Assembly: GCA_035527455.1 (NCBI GenBank)
Contig: DATLAN010000121.1
Span: 1 to 34,329, forward strand
DNA: 34,329 bases
DNA from: DATLAN01 sp035527455
GTDB taxonomy: Bacteria; Planctomycetota; Planctomycetia; Pirellulales; Thermoguttaceae
Direction of reading: 5' to 3'
Position numbers and translations under genes: made by a program. The notes beneath the pieces are model-generated. The model made no database searches. It had not been told where the DNA came from and saw only the letters and a program-made list of their open reading frames with translations. This document shows positions 1-8,272 of the stretch, piece after piece. Numbering within the stretch: the first letter of the stretch is position 1; every line of letters begins with the position of its first letter.

Positions 1-2133
1 TTCCCTAATCCCATCCCATTCTTCCCCAACTCCTGACAGCGGCGCGGCCACGTCGATCCCCCGCACTCTCAACGCATCCCGGGCAAAATGCCGGACGCTG
101 TAAAACGCATGATCCGTCGCCGCGGTGCGCAGCGCGGCCAATGCCCGCGGGTTACCCAGGTCGGACAGCGCTTCGGCCGCGGCACGGCGGATGTCGAGCA
201 CGGACCGTTCGTCGTTGAGAATCCGGACGATCATCTCGGTGTGATCATGGGCACCGAGCAGGCCCAGCGCGCGAAGGAGACCCTCGCGCCAACGGGGCGC
301 CGGATCGTTGTACTCCTCGTCCTTGAAGGTACCGCTGTAACCGAAGTCGGCCTCGGCCTTGGCTTCGGCGAGGATCTTCGCCACCGGCTCGATCGCGCGG
401 GGGTCGCCCAGCCAGGCGATCGTCTTGGCCGCGTTGAGCCGCACCCAGCCTTCCTTGTGCTCTAAGAGTGCCACCAGACGCGGGAGGTCTTCCGTCTCGG
501 TGCAAACGCACGGCAGCCAACTCGCGATGCGGTACGGGGCAAATGGCGACCAATCGAGCGGATCGGCCGGTTTGGCTACCCGGCGCGGCTGCCCGAGCAG
601 CTCGAAGGCATGTTCGCACGCCTCCTGCCGCAAGCCCGCCTGGTTCATCAGGTGGCGGGTCAGCAGGTGGCCGACTTCCGGCTCGTACAGCATGAACGTG
701 TCGAAGTCGCCCGGCAGGTTGGCCATGATCAGCGGGGCGATCTGCCGCAGGGCCGCCCGGTCCTCGGGATCGTCCAGCGGCAGACGACACAGCGCGTAGG
801 CGATCCCGTAGGCGTTGTGCAGCATGCGGTCCTCGCTGGGAAATCCCATCTTGTCGTCGCGAGGAACGTCCTGGGGATCCCGGCCGGCCAGGTCCTTGGC
901 GTAGCGAGGATAGGCCGCCAGGAGGATCGGCACGGCCCGACGGTCGCCGAAATCGCCCAGCGCGTCGGCCGCATACCGTGCCCAAAGCGGATTATCCAGC
1001 AGCGCGACCAGTGCCTGGAAACCGGCCTCTTCGCGCAATCGTCCCAGGCTGCGGATGGCCGCGCAGACCATGGGCCGGTAGTTCTTGGACGTGGTGGGCA
1101 CCGGTCCGAGGACCTCGAGAATCGCGTCCGTGGCCCCGGTTCCGCCCAGCGCCCCCAGTGCCCGCACGCCCCGCTCCTGCCGCCACGCGACCAGGTTCTG
1201 CTGCATCATCATTCCCGTACGCTGCACGCCGTCGATCTCGATCTCGAAGAACGTCGTAGGGTAGGTGGGGTTCTTCGATCCGTGGCTGGTGATGCGGACG
1301 TAACGGGCCTTGCGCTTCGGAAAGTTGATTGCCAGCGTCACCGGCGTCTCGCTCTTTTTGTGTACGACGACGTCGAACTGCCGGTTGTCCAGACTGACGG
1401 CCAGCTCGTACTCGGTCATCACGAACTGCAGCCCGTATTGGTGGACCACGACCGATGCGACGTCTTGCACTTTGCCCAAATCGACGGTACACCACTGCGG
1501 AAACGGGACGTTCTTCGTCTGCCAGTATTCCGGGCCGAGGCGGCCGTCCAGAAGGATCTCGGGCGGCCCCCTATATGTGGACGACGTGAACACGGGGCCG
1601 CCGCCCGCTCCACCCTTCGGACCACTGAGCAACCGCAGCACGTCCTTGTGCGGACGGTCGGCAGGCACCGTGGACCACCAATCGCGCCATCGCCGGGCCT
1701 GGGCACCGCGTGTTTCCGGCGAAACCGTGGCGTGAAAGGGAAACTCCATGCCGGTGAGGTTCGTCAGCGAGACGTGCGCAGCCTGGCGGACGACCCAATC
1801 GCCGTCGTCCAGCGCAGCCAGCAGGGGCGCTACGGCACTTCGCCCGCCGCACCACGCCAGGGCCATGGCGACTTGCCGCCGCACTTCCGGCGACGGATCT
1901 TCCAGCCGCCCGATCAGCGCCGTTTCGGCCGCATAAGCACGGAGAAACCCCAGCGCCTCGGCCGCTTTGGCACGGGCCGACGCCGACTGAGCGTGAAGCT
2001 TCGCCACCTGCTCGGCTACTTGACGATCGAAGGGACCGGGAACGTCCCCGGCGACTACCACCGGCGCAACGGCGAGCAACACGATAAGGGTCAAAGGAAT
2101 CGGGCCAACCGTGGCGGCGTGTCGGGGGGGCAT
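1..2133 (-). CDS. HEAT-repeat protein with discoidin-like domain (partial)
   Basis: The reading frame is open from an ATG at 2133 to the window edge, 711 codons with no stop, so the C-terminus is missing. Residues 1-25 form a hydrophobic signal-like segment. Residues about 30-110 hold HEAT-type helical repeats (motifs such as DPSPEVRRQVAMAL and DGDWVVRQAA). Residues about 180-307 look like an F5/8 type C (discoidin-like) beta-sandwich, with LDGRLGPEYWQ, WCTVDLGKVQDVASV and KARYVRITSHG. More HEAT-like repeats follow (AARYAADALGDFGDRRAV, WVRLNAAKTIAWLGDPRA, VLDIRRAAAEALSDLGNPRA). This mixture is common in exported planctomycete proteins and suggests a scaffold that binds carbohydrate or protein; no catalytic residues are seen. 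No clear Shine-Dalgarno sequence precedes the start. The function is unknown. Confidence 0.8.
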   Translation of the reverse strand, partial: MPPRHAATVGPIPLTLIVLLAVAPVVVAGDVPGPFDRQVAEQVAKLHAQSASARAKAAEALGFLRAYAAETALIGRLEDPSPEVRRQVAMALAWCGGRSAVAPLLAALDDGDWVVRQAAHVSLTNLTGMEFPFHATVSPETRGAQARRWRDWWSTVPADRPHKDVLRLLSGPKGGAGGGPVFTSSTYRGPPEILLDGRLGPEYWQTKNVPFPQWCTVDLGKVQDVASVVVHQYGLQFVMTEYELAVSLDNRQFDVVVHKKSETPVTLAINFPKRKARYVRITSHGSKNPTYPTTFFEIEIDGVQRTGMMMQQNLVAWRQERGVRALGALGGTGATDAILEVLGPVPTTSKNYRPMVCAAIRSLGRLREEAGFQALVALLDNPLWARYAADALGDFGDRRAVPILLAAYPRYAKDLAGRDPQDVPRDDKMGFPSEDRMLHNAYGIAYALCRLPLDDPEDRAALRQIAPLIMANLPGDFDTFMLYEPEVGHLLTRHLMNQAGLRQEACEHAFELLGQPRRVAKPADPLDWSPFAPYRIASWLPCVCTETEDLPRLVALLEHKEGWVRLNAAKTIAWLGDPRAIEPVAKILAEAKAEADFGYSGTFKDEEYNDPAPRWREGLLRALGLLGAHDHTEMIVRILNDERSVLDIRRAAAEALSDLGNPRALAALRTAATDHAFYSVRHFARDALRVRGIDVAAPLSGVGEEWDGIRE

Positions 2134-2263
2134 CTTGGCGGCTCGCGTGATGGGACATCTTGCATCGCCCCACAGTGCCAGTCTAAAACGCCCCCCCACC
2201 GGCCGCAAGCGCGAAACGGTCCGGCGGCGCTCTTTTCCGCAAGCTTGAAAAAGCCAAGAAACG

Positions 2264-2285
2264 AAAAAAGCCCGAACCCGGGCTT
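2264..2285 (-). terminator. Rho-independent terminator
   Basis: A perfect 7-bp stem AAGCCCG/CGGGCTT with a 4-nt loop at 2268-2285 is followed on the minus strand by a run of Ts. It lies downstream of the PEP-CTERM gene and before the HEAT-repeat gene, so it probably separates their transcripts. Confidence 0.65.
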
Positions 2286-2328
2286 CGCCGCTGGAGGAGC
2301 CAATAAACAACTCCCCACTTCTCCAAAG

Positions 2329-2380
2329 TAGCCATCTCGCTCCGCGAGATGAGGCTTCGTCTCGCGGAGCGAGACGGCTA
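2329..2380. repeat. Long imperfect palindrome (intergenic)
   Basis: Two 21-nt arms (2329-2349 and 2360-2380, core TCTCGCTCCGCGAGA) are reverse complements apart from one mismatch, around a 10-nt loop. Each arm also contains its own smaller palindrome, CTCGC..GCGAG. There is no T-run, so it looks like a palindromic repeat element and not a terminator. Confidence 0.7.
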
Positions 2381-2407
2381 CAATTCTTGCCGAAGCGGCC
2401 GTTTGAA

Positions 2408-2824
2408 TCACCACTTCAGACGCCACAAATAGACGGTCAGTCCCGCCAACACCAGCATCAGCATCGTGCTCGGCTCGGGGATCAAAGACAATCCGCCGCC
2501 GTCTTCCTCCGCGCCCAATTCATTCAACTCCTCACCGTTCGGATCGGGCAACCCTCCCTGCAACGGCAAGCTGCTATTCTCGTTCAGGGTATCCCAAGCC
2601 GAATGGTCGGCCGCAGTGACAAGGTTTCCCTCATCCGCGCGATGAAGGTCCTTGGCAGGTTCCGCCGGCAAGTCGCCGATGATCTGGCCGTGTAGTTCGT
2701 CGGACGGCAGCGGGCCGTCGGTCGAATCGGCTCGAAGGGGAAACGTCGCCGAAAAGGCAATTGCCAACGCAATCAACACCGTCTGCGCAAACGACCATCG
2801 CGAGTTGCAGGATTGTGGGGTCAT
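2408..2824 (-). CDS. Small exported PEP-CTERM protein
   Basis: 138 residues. The N-terminus has a signal peptide (hydrophobic FAQTVLIALAIAFSATFPL, then a likely Ala-containing cleavage site). The middle is acidic and of low complexity, with no recognised domain. The C-terminus, IPEPSTMLMLVLAGLTVYLW then RLKW, is a typical PEP-CTERM sorting signal: the Pro-Glu-Pro motif, a membrane helix, then basic residues. In that system exosortase (EpsH/XrtA type) removes the anchor and the protein is exported, often alongside exopolysaccharide. No exosortase is visible here. A TTGACA-type promoter lies about 70 bp upstream and a terminator follows, so it is probably monocistronic. Its function beyond export is unknown. 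Confidence 0.8.
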   Translation of the reverse strand: MTPQSCNSRWSFAQTVLIALAIAFSATFPLRADSTDGPLPSDELHGQIIGDLPAEPAKDLHRADEGNLVTAADHSAWDTLNENSSLPLQGGLPDPNGEELNELGAEEDGGGLSLIPEPSTMLMLVLAGLTVYLWRLKW

Positions 2825-2893
2825 ACCAGAACTCTCGCTGCCAAGCTGATGAAGTGCGTCGTCGTCCGGCCGCAGAAACCAGTGAGTGTTCTT

Positions 2894-2923
2894 AGTTTAT
2901 CCACTTTGGCGGGGGTCTGTCAA
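2894..2923 (-). promoter_or_regulatory. Candidate sigma-70 promoter for the PEP-CTERM gene
   Basis: On the minus strand a perfect -35 box TTGACA (2918-2923) and a -10-like TAAACT (2894-2899) are 18 bp apart. The ATG at 2824 would leave a leader of about 60 nt. The -10 box matches the consensus at 4 of 6 positions. Confidence 0.45.
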
Positions 2924-3078
2924 GCATCTGGCACGGCGCGATCGTTATTTTCGGATTTTTTGTTACATGTATCGTTGCCAGTGTGGGACTCGGCAAGATG
3001 CGACCATAGAACCGATTCGCAAAGATGGTGGAATTGGGCGGGGAGCCCCCCCATCCCACGCCGACAGCGATCGAATCC

Positions 3079-4014
3079 CTACGCCCGCTGGACCATCTTG
3101 GTCAAATGGAGTTCAACGCAGTCAGCCAGCGCGGACGGGTCATACCCCCCCTCTAACACGCTGAGCAGTCTGCCCTCCGCATATGCGTCGGCCGCGTCGA
3201 GCACGATGTCGCTCATGACGCCGAAGTCTTCCGTCTCTAAGCCCAAGCCGCCGATCGGGTCCCGGGCATGGGCGTCGAAGCCCGCGCTGACGAGAATCAA
3301 CTGGGGGTTGATCTTGGCGGCAAACTGCTCCAATTCGTCGGAAAACAGGGCCAAATAGTCTTTTCGCGAGATGCCGAATTCCACGGGCAGGTTCCGCACG
3401 GTCCCCAGGCCCGGTCCGCCGCCCGTCTCGCTGTCGCGGCCTGTGCCGGGATAGAAGGGCCAACGGTGGATCGACAAGAATCCGACCGCGGGATCTTCCC
3501 AGAAGGTGGCCTGGGTTCCGTTGCCGTGGTGGACGTCCCAATCGACCACCAGCACACGATCCAATCCCAATTCGTCGACGGCCAGTCGGGCGGCCACGGC
3601 CACGTTGTTGAACAGACAGAAGCCCATGGCCCGATTGGCCACGGCGTGGTGTCCCGGGGGGCGTACCAGGCACAGCGCCGTGGTGTCTTCGCCGCGAACC
3701 ACCCGCTCGGCCGCATCGCAGACGCATCCGGCGGCCAACAGCGCCGTTTCATACGAGGCGGCGCAGACGACCGTATCGGGATCCAGGTGCCCGCCACCCC
3801 ATTTAGCCATCGCCAGGACCTGGTCGATGTAGGTTGGCGAGTGGACCCGAGTGAGCCTTTCCCTCGAGACGGGCGCGAAGTCGACCCGCCGGCATTGTCC
3901 GTCCAGACCGGAGGCCTCGAGCCGCTGGGGGATTGCCCGGATTCGATCGGCCCGTTCGGGATGATTGCCGGTCTCGTGGTTCAGGAAACGGGGATCGCTG
4001 TACAGCAGGGTCAT
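3079..4014 (-). CDS. Histone deacetylase-family (AcuC/acetylpolyamine amidohydrolase-like) deacylase
   Basis: 311 residues, cytoplasmic, of the zinc-dependent arginase/deacetylase fold that removes acyl groups from lysines, polyamines or small amides. The family signature is complete: HPERADRI near residue 18, RPPGHHAV with the catalytic His pair at 122-123, FNNVAVAA, VVDWDVHHGNGTQ with zinc ligands Asp160 and His162, SAGFDAH with the third ligand Asp247, and LEGGYD with the transition-state Tyr291. The frame stays open 29 codons further upstream, but the ATG at 4014 is chosen because a strong Shine-Dalgarno sequence, AGGAGG, lies 9 nt before it and homologues begin near this LLYSDP-like strand. 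The substrate cannot be told from sequence. Confidence 0.92.
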   Translation of the reverse strand: MTLLYSDPRFLNHETGNHPERADRIRAIPQRLEASGLDGQCRRVDFAPVSRERLTRVHSPTYIDQVLAMAKWGGGHLDPDTVVCAASYETALLAAGCVCDAAERVVRGEDTTALCLVRPPGHHAVANRAMGFCLFNNVAVAARLAVDELGLDRVLVVDWDVHHGNGTQATFWEDPAVGFLSIHRWPFYPGTGRDSETGGGPGLGTVRNLPVEFGISRKDYLALFSDELEQFAAKINPQLILVSAGFDAHARDPIGGLGLETEDFGVMSDIVLDAADAYAEGRLLSVLEGGYDPSALADCVELHLTKMVQRA

Positions 4015-4146
4015 CGCCGGTATCCTCCTCGCTTGACCTGTAAGCGGCGAGTGGAAAACGGGGACTGGCTCCGAGCCGCAAATGGTCTGAAAGTTGCTCA
4101 AAAGCGCTGCCGGCTCGGTGCCTGTCCCCTTTTTCCACGGGGTATT

Positions 4147-4545
4147 CTACGGAAGGTCTTTCGTTGCGGGAACCTGAACAAACGAGAAGCACCACGCTGA
4201 GCGATCGTGCGACTGCTGCTTCAGCACGGCGCGGCCGATCAGTTTCTCGCCGGTCAGTTCGACCACGAGTTCGGTCTCCTCCAGGCGGCAAAGGCAATAC
4301 GTCCCCCGATCCCACAGGCTCACGGTTCCACGGTCGCCCGAAACGGGTCCTTCGTAATCCAGGTAGAGCAATCGGTGATCCGGCAACGCGGTGCAGGGCA
4401 TCTCCACGCCCGATTCCGGCGGCCGCGGAAGGGCCCACGTTTTCAAGACCGGGCCCATCTCCAAGAAGAAATCCCAGTGCAGCCCGTCCGGGCCGTCGTG
4501 CCGGAGGACGGAGAATCTCGTCGTTTTGCGGAGTTCAGAGGTCAC
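4147..4545 (-). CDS. Stand-alone LigD 3'-phosphoesterase-domain protein
   Basis: 132 residues, close to the size of the isolated phosphoesterase module that begins bacterial DNA ligase D. That module trims 3'-phosphate or 3'-ribonucleotide ends during end joining. Diagnostic segments are RFSVLRHDGPDGLHWDFFLE (the HD..LH.D.RLE motif), VLKTWALP, LDYEGPVSGDRGTVSLWDRG and a final beta-rich part. No ligase or polymerase domain is attached and none is encoded nearby, so it either acts alone or helps a ligase encoded elsewhere. The start is a GTG at 4545; no in-frame ATG precedes the first conserved motif. It lies about 130 nt upstream of the deacylase gene on the same strand. Confidence 0.85.
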   Translation of the reverse strand: MTSELRKTTRFSVLRHDGPDGLHWDFFLEMGPVLKTWALPRPPESGVEMPCTALPDHRLLYLDYEGPVSGDRGTVSLWDRGTYCLCRLEETELVVELTGEKLIGRAVLKQQSHDRSAWCFSFVQVPATKDLP

Positions 4546-4564
4546 GTTTTCGGACCGAGTATGC

Positions 4565-4582
4565 GTCAGGGCAAGCCCTGAC
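4565..4582. repeat. Short perfect palindrome
   Basis: GTCAGGGCAAGCCCTGAC is an 8-bp stem with a 2-nt loop, in the 68-bp spacer between two minus-strand genes. It has no T-run. It has the same design (GGGC-AA-GCCC core) as the larger palindromes at 10918 and 17642. Confidence 0.6.
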
Positions 4583-4613
4583 CTACATCAAGAATGATCG
4601 ACGGGAGCCGTCT

Positions 4614-5417
4614 TCACCGCTTGTCGTTCATGCTGATCTTCAGTGCCAGCAAGTCGAGCTGGCCCTTGAGGTCGGTCAGCAGCAGTTCGGTGTTGGCGCC
4701 GTCGGCCAGATGGGAATAGAACGCGCTGCTGGGCGAAAGGTGGCCGGTGCCCAGGAGCGTGGTGGTCGTTCTTAGCTCGTGGAGCTGTTCGTCGACGTCG
4801 TCCAGCTTGGCCGCTGCGTGACGGCTGTCGTACCAGAGCCGGTCGAGCTGCAAGACCAGCCCGACGAGCAGGGCGATCTGGCCGCCCAAGGCCACGGGCA
4901 AGCCGAGGTTCCACAGTTCTGGCCGACCGCCCAGCAACGACCAGCCCAGCAGGACGCCGCCGCAGACGAAGGCCATCGTCCCCAGCAACAAGGTGGTCCA
5001 CGTTAAGAAGGAACGAGAGGCCGAATTCTTCAACGTGGGGGTGCGAGGCGCAAGGGCCGGTTTGCCGGCCGGGCGGAGGTGCGGCTGCGGCGGACCGGCG
5101 TGCGGCGGATCGAGCCGAGAGACCTCCTGTTGATGCGCCGTCTTGAACTGCGGGTCGTCGGTCTTGCCGGGCGCCAAGACCCGGTGGATGTGCTCCAACT
5201 GCTGGTCCAACTCCCAGCCGTCGTAGTCGGGCCGACTGGCAGAGTCGTCGGGCCGACTGGCAGAGTCGTCGGGGGCAGCTTCTTCGTTGCAGCAGTGCAA
5301 ATTGGTCGCCGAGTCGGCGGTATTCATGCACAGGGACCCCCCGCATCGGGGGCATTGGAACTTGCCCTCGTTCGTCGCTGCGCCGGGCACATCCTGTCCA
5401 CATCGTTTACACCACAT
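4614..5417 (-). CDS. Zinc-ribbon membrane protein of unknown function
   Basis: 267 residues. The N-terminus is a four-Cys zinc ribbon (CKRCG at 3-7, CPRCGGSLC at 22-30). A charged, Pro-rich linker of about 100 residues follows. Two transmembrane helices come next (around SFLTWTTLLLGTMAFVCGGV and LGLPVALGGQIALLVGLVLQ). The cytoplasmic tail is predicted to be coiled-coil (DDVDEQLHELRTTTTLL; LLTDLKGQLDLLALKI). The architecture resembles uncharacterised planctomycete membrane proteins; I recognise no named family. The linker contains a perfect two-copy 21-bp tandem repeat. The ATG at 5417 is chosen because the zinc ribbon begins at residue 3. The gene has its own candidate promoter just upstream. 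Confidence 0.8.
   Translation of the reverse strand: MWCKRCGQDVPGAATNEGKFQCPRCGGSLCMNTADSATNLHCCNEEAAPDDSASRPDDSASRPDYDGWELDQQLEHIHRVLAPGKTDDPQFKTAHQQEVSRLDPPHAGPPQPHLRPAGKPALAPRTPTLKNSASRSFLTWTTLLLGTMAFVCGGVLLGWSLLGGRPELWNLGLPVALGGQIALLVGLVLQLDRLWYDSRHAAAKLDDVDEQLHELRTTTTLLGTGHLSPSSAFYSHLADGANTELLLTDLKGQLDLLALKISMNDKR
5226..5267 (-). repeat. In-frame 21-bp tandem duplication in the zinc-ribbon gene
   Basis: Two perfect 21-bp units (5226-5246 and 5247-5267) encode DDSASRP twice in the linker between zinc ribbon and membrane part. They are identical at every base, so the duplication is recent or still variable. Confidence 0.85.
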
Positions 5418-5420
5418 GGT

Positions 5421-5449
5421 GTTCTAAGGATCGGCCGCCGGGATGTCAA
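5421..5449 (-). promoter_or_regulatory. Candidate promoter abutting the zinc-ribbon gene start
   Basis: A perfect TTGACA (5444-5449) and a TAGAAC -10 box (5421-5426) are 17 bp apart on the minus strand. The -10 box ends only 3 nt before the ATG at 5417, so the transcript would be leaderless or begin within the start codon. Confidence 0.4.
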
Positions 5450-5557
5450 ACTATACCGATTTCGTAGATTCTGCGGGCAAAACGGCGGAGGGGAAGGGGA
5501 AACCAGGAAGCATAGGCAGGCCAGGGGGATCACGCCCCGCCTGAATGGCAGAAGTAT

Positions 5558-5692
5558 TCAATGACGAATGTCTAATGACGAATGTCTAAACTATCGAGGA
5601 GCACCTCCAGTCTCCGTCATTCGTCATTCGTCATTAGGCATTAGGCATTCATCATTCGTCATTCGTCATTCGTCATTAGGCATTCATCATTC
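5558..5692. repeat. Microsatellite-like ATGACGA / TCGTCAT tract
   Basis: Degenerate heptamer-type units (AATGACG, ATTCGTC, ATTAGGC, ATTCATC) are repeated many times, first in one orientation (5559-5586) and then in the opposite one (5615-5692). They run into the 3' end of the cytochrome b/c gene. A related tract occurs between atpD and atpC. Unit length and sequence drift too much for a CRISPR array. Confidence 0.75.
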
Positions 5693-8272
5693 CCCCTTCT
5701 CCCCACGAAGCCAATCCGCCAGCGCGCCGATCTGGCTCTCCGTCAGGAGGTTCCTGCCCGGGTGTTCCGGAAAACTCAGGTACGAGGGCATCGCGTCGTT
5801 GGTTTTCGGATAGAATCGTGTGGATTTCGGATCGCTGATCAGGGCGATGATCCACGGCCGCGAGCCGTAGCCGTTCAGCTCGGGGGCCCCGGCGCCTTTG
5901 GCGTCGCCGAAGCGGTGGCAGTCGCCGCAATAGTCGCCGATGAGCTGCCGGCCCTCTTCGATTTGATCCGCCGCCGCTTCGTCCGCGTCCTTTTGCGAGG
6001 GCAATGCGGCCTCGGCCGAAAGGGCCGCCACGATCGCCTCCGTTTCCGACTCTTCCAGCAAGTCCGGCAGTTCGTTGACGATGAAGTCGACCATCTCGCC
6101 GGAGCGGAAGCGGCTGTTGCCGAAGTACTTGGCCGTCTTGATCTGCTTGGGATCCAGCAGTCCGGCGATCCACGCGCGGCTGGCGTAATTGCCAAGGTCG
6201 GGGGCCACCGGATCGGCGGATTCGATGTCCTCGCCAACACCGCCGGTGTAGCCGTGGCACAACGCGCAGTGTTCCCGTCGATACAACGTCCGGGCTTCGG
6301 CGTGGGGTCCGGTCTCGGAGGGCAAAACTCCTTCCATGCGACGCGACTGCCATTTGTCCAACGTCAAGATGACCGGCCGATCCTTCGACGGCTTCTGCTC
6401 GACATCCTCCCTTTCGGCCATTTCTCCCGGCGCAGGAGGTTCATACCATTGCCCGCGGAGCCAACGGGCCATCAGCTCGACCTGCTCGGCGGTGAGCAGA
6501 TTGTCGGCCGGGTCGTCGATCGATCCGAAATAGGTCGGCATGCGGTCGTTCCGCGGGCCGTAAAACCAGGGGTGGGCCGCGTCGGCCAGAATTCCGATCA
6601 GCCACTCGCGGGAACCGTAACCGGTCAAGTCGGGTCCGACACCGACCGTGCCGGCGTCGTGATAGCGGTGACAGCGGGCACATTCTCGGCCGGCGATCAA
6701 CTGCTTTCCCTTCTCGATGACCTCCGCGGCCGGTGGGTCGTCGTCTCCGTCCGCCTCCAATCGGGCCTCGGCCGCAAGAGCCGCGACGATCGCCTTGCGG
6801 TCTTCCTCCGGTAGCTTCGTGAAATGATCCTCCACGTAACGGACCATCACCCCGGTGGCAAAACGCGTGTTGCCGTAATAGCCGGCCGTGCCGACCTGGT
6901 CGGGATCGAGCAGTCCCCCGATCCACTCGGCGCTGCCGAAGCGGTACAGGTCGGGCGCGGAAGGATTGTCCGAGACCATGGCGTCCGTCGCGTCCGGCGC
7001 GTCGAAATTGTGGCAACTCGCGCAGGATTGTTCGTACAGCTTAGGACCTTGGGTCTTAGGATCGGCAAGCAGCAGGCTCAAGCCCCCGCCGGCGGGAATT
7101 CCCTCGGCGCGGGCAAGTTCCAACACGCGACCGGCCTCGCGGCGGCCCGCGGTCAGAGCCTTCTGGTAATCGTCGCTTTCGCGGTCGTGGGCGTAAGACT
7201 GGAAGGAGAGCACGATGATGACCGTAAGGACCACGGCCGTCACCGCGACGTTCAGCACGTGGCCCAGCCTGTAGCGGGCGATCCACGGCATGGCCAGCAC
7301 CACGCAGACCAGCAGGCCGGGAATGATGAAAATCGGAATGATCTTCACGTTGCCCGGGAAGATCTTGGAGTTGGCGAATTCGTACAGTCCGCGGAAGGCC
7401 CATTCGGGTCGCGCGGCGGCGTAGGCATTGGCCGGATTGGGATCGGCCGGGGCGCCCAGTTCGACGCCCGCCTCGTCGCCCGAGACCCCGTTCGAAACCG
7501 CCAACAGCAGGACGACCACCAGCACGACCAGGCAGGCCGCCATATTGAGAACGGCCTGGTTGAACCGGCGGTCGACGGTTTTCTTCGTGGCAGCGTCTTC
7601 GCCCAAATCGTGTCTGGCCGAACAACAAGTGGCTTTCGGCGGGCCGCTCCGGCGGGCCAAGAGGGCGTGCAGCACCAGCAACCCCAGCAGTCCGCCCGCG
7701 AACAGCCCGATGTGCAGGCTGAGGAAGCGTGTCAGGGTCAGGTGTCCGAAGGCCGGGCCGCCGACGGTCAGCTTGTAGAGTCCTTCGCCCACCACCGGCA
7801 GCATCATGAGAAAACCGACGCGCACTTTGGTGCTCGCGTAGCTGTTCTGATCCCAGTCCAACAGATCGCCGGTCAACATCGAGCCCAGGCAAACCAGGCC
7901 CATCGCCACGACGGACCAGAAGACCAGTTCGCGAGGCGCCCGATACGCGCCCAGCACGATCGTCTGCAGCAGATACAGACCGATCAACACCAACAGCACC
8001 TGGGCCGAGTAGTGGTGGACCGCCCGCAACAGCCAACCGCCGACGACTTCGTGCTGCAGGAAGTAGACGCTTTCCCAGGCGGTCTGGGCGCTGGGGCTGT
8101 AATACATCCAGAGGAAGAACCCGGTGATGGCCTGCACGCAGAAGGCGAAGAAGATCGTGGCAGGCCAGACCTTGCACACGCAGACTTTGCCGCCGGCGGG
8201 CGCGTCGAGACGGTTTCGCAGCGCGGGCGTCAGGCCGGTACGTTGGTCGATCCAATCGATCAGCGCTTTCAT
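5687..8272 (-). CDS. Fused cytochrome b and tetrahaem cytochrome c subunit of a bc-type complex
   Basis: 861 residues. Residues 1-210 are the four-helix cytochrome b6-like part (GWLLRAVHHYSA with His86, and His187/His202 spaced 15 apart as in b6). Residues about 240-360 are the subunit IV-like part, with PEWA at 289-292 in place of PEWY. Residues 405-861 are a periplasmic tail with four c-haem motifs: CASCH 417, CARCH 531, CALCH 669 and CGDCH 782. The tail is a duplicated dihaem unit; both halves contain GYGSR.W, DPxQ and NLLT motifs. The protein would oxidise quinol and pass electrons via the Rieske centre and its own haems to an oxidase. Tyr100 occupies the position of a haem ligand that is normally His. 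No separate cytochrome c1 gene lies nearby. Confidence 0.92.
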   Translation of the reverse strand: MKALIDWIDQRTGLTPALRNRLDAPAGGKVCVCKVWPATIFFAFCVQAITGFFLWMYYSPSAQTAWESVYFLQHEVVGGWLLRAVHHYSAQVLLVLIGLYLLQTIVLGAYRAPRELVFWSVVAMGLVCLGSMLTGDLLDWDQNSYASTKVRVGFLMMLPVVGEGLYKLTVGGPAFGHLTLTRFLSLHIGLFAGGLLGLLVLHALLARRSGPPKATCCSARHDLGEDAATKKTVDRRFNQAVLNMAACLVVLVVVLLLAVSNGVSGDEAGVELGAPADPNPANAYAAARPEWAFRGLYEFANSKIFPGNVKIIPIFIIPGLLVCVVLAMPWIARYRLGHVLNVAVTAVVLTVIIVLSFQSYAHDRESDDYQKALTAGRREAGRVLELARAEGIPAGGGLSLLLADPKTQGPKLYEQSCASCHNFDAPDATDAMVSDNPSAPDLYRFGSAEWIGGLLDPDQVGTAGYYGNTRFATGVMVRYVEDHFTKLPEEDRKAIVAALAAEARLEADGDDDPPAAEVIEKGKQLIAGRECARCHRYHDAGTVGVGPDLTGYGSREWLIGILADAAHPWFYGPRNDRMPTYFGSIDDPADNLLTAEQVELMARWLRGQWYEPPAPGEMAEREDVEQKPSKDRPVILTLDKWQSRRMEGVLPSETGPHAEARTLYRREHCALCHGYTGGVGEDIESADPVAPDLGNYASRAWIAGLLDPKQIKTAKYFGNSRFRSGEMVDFIVNELPDLLEESETEAIVAALSAEAALPSQKDADEAAADQIEEGRQLIGDYCGDCHRFGDAKGAGAPELNGYGSRPWIIALISDPKSTRFYPKTNDAMPSYLSFPEHPGRNLLTESQIGALADWLRGEKGE

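Noticed and set aside
610..2331. Long plus-strand open frame opposite the HEAT/discoidin-like gene
   Set aside because: It is an antisense shadow of a GC-rich gene: Arg/Gln/Gly/His-rich, no domain. The minus frame from 2133 reads as recognisable HEAT and discoidin-like segments.
5558..5692. Possible CRISPR array
   Set aside because: Units of 7-10 bases with drifting sequence, no constant repeat of 23-37 bases and no unique spacers.
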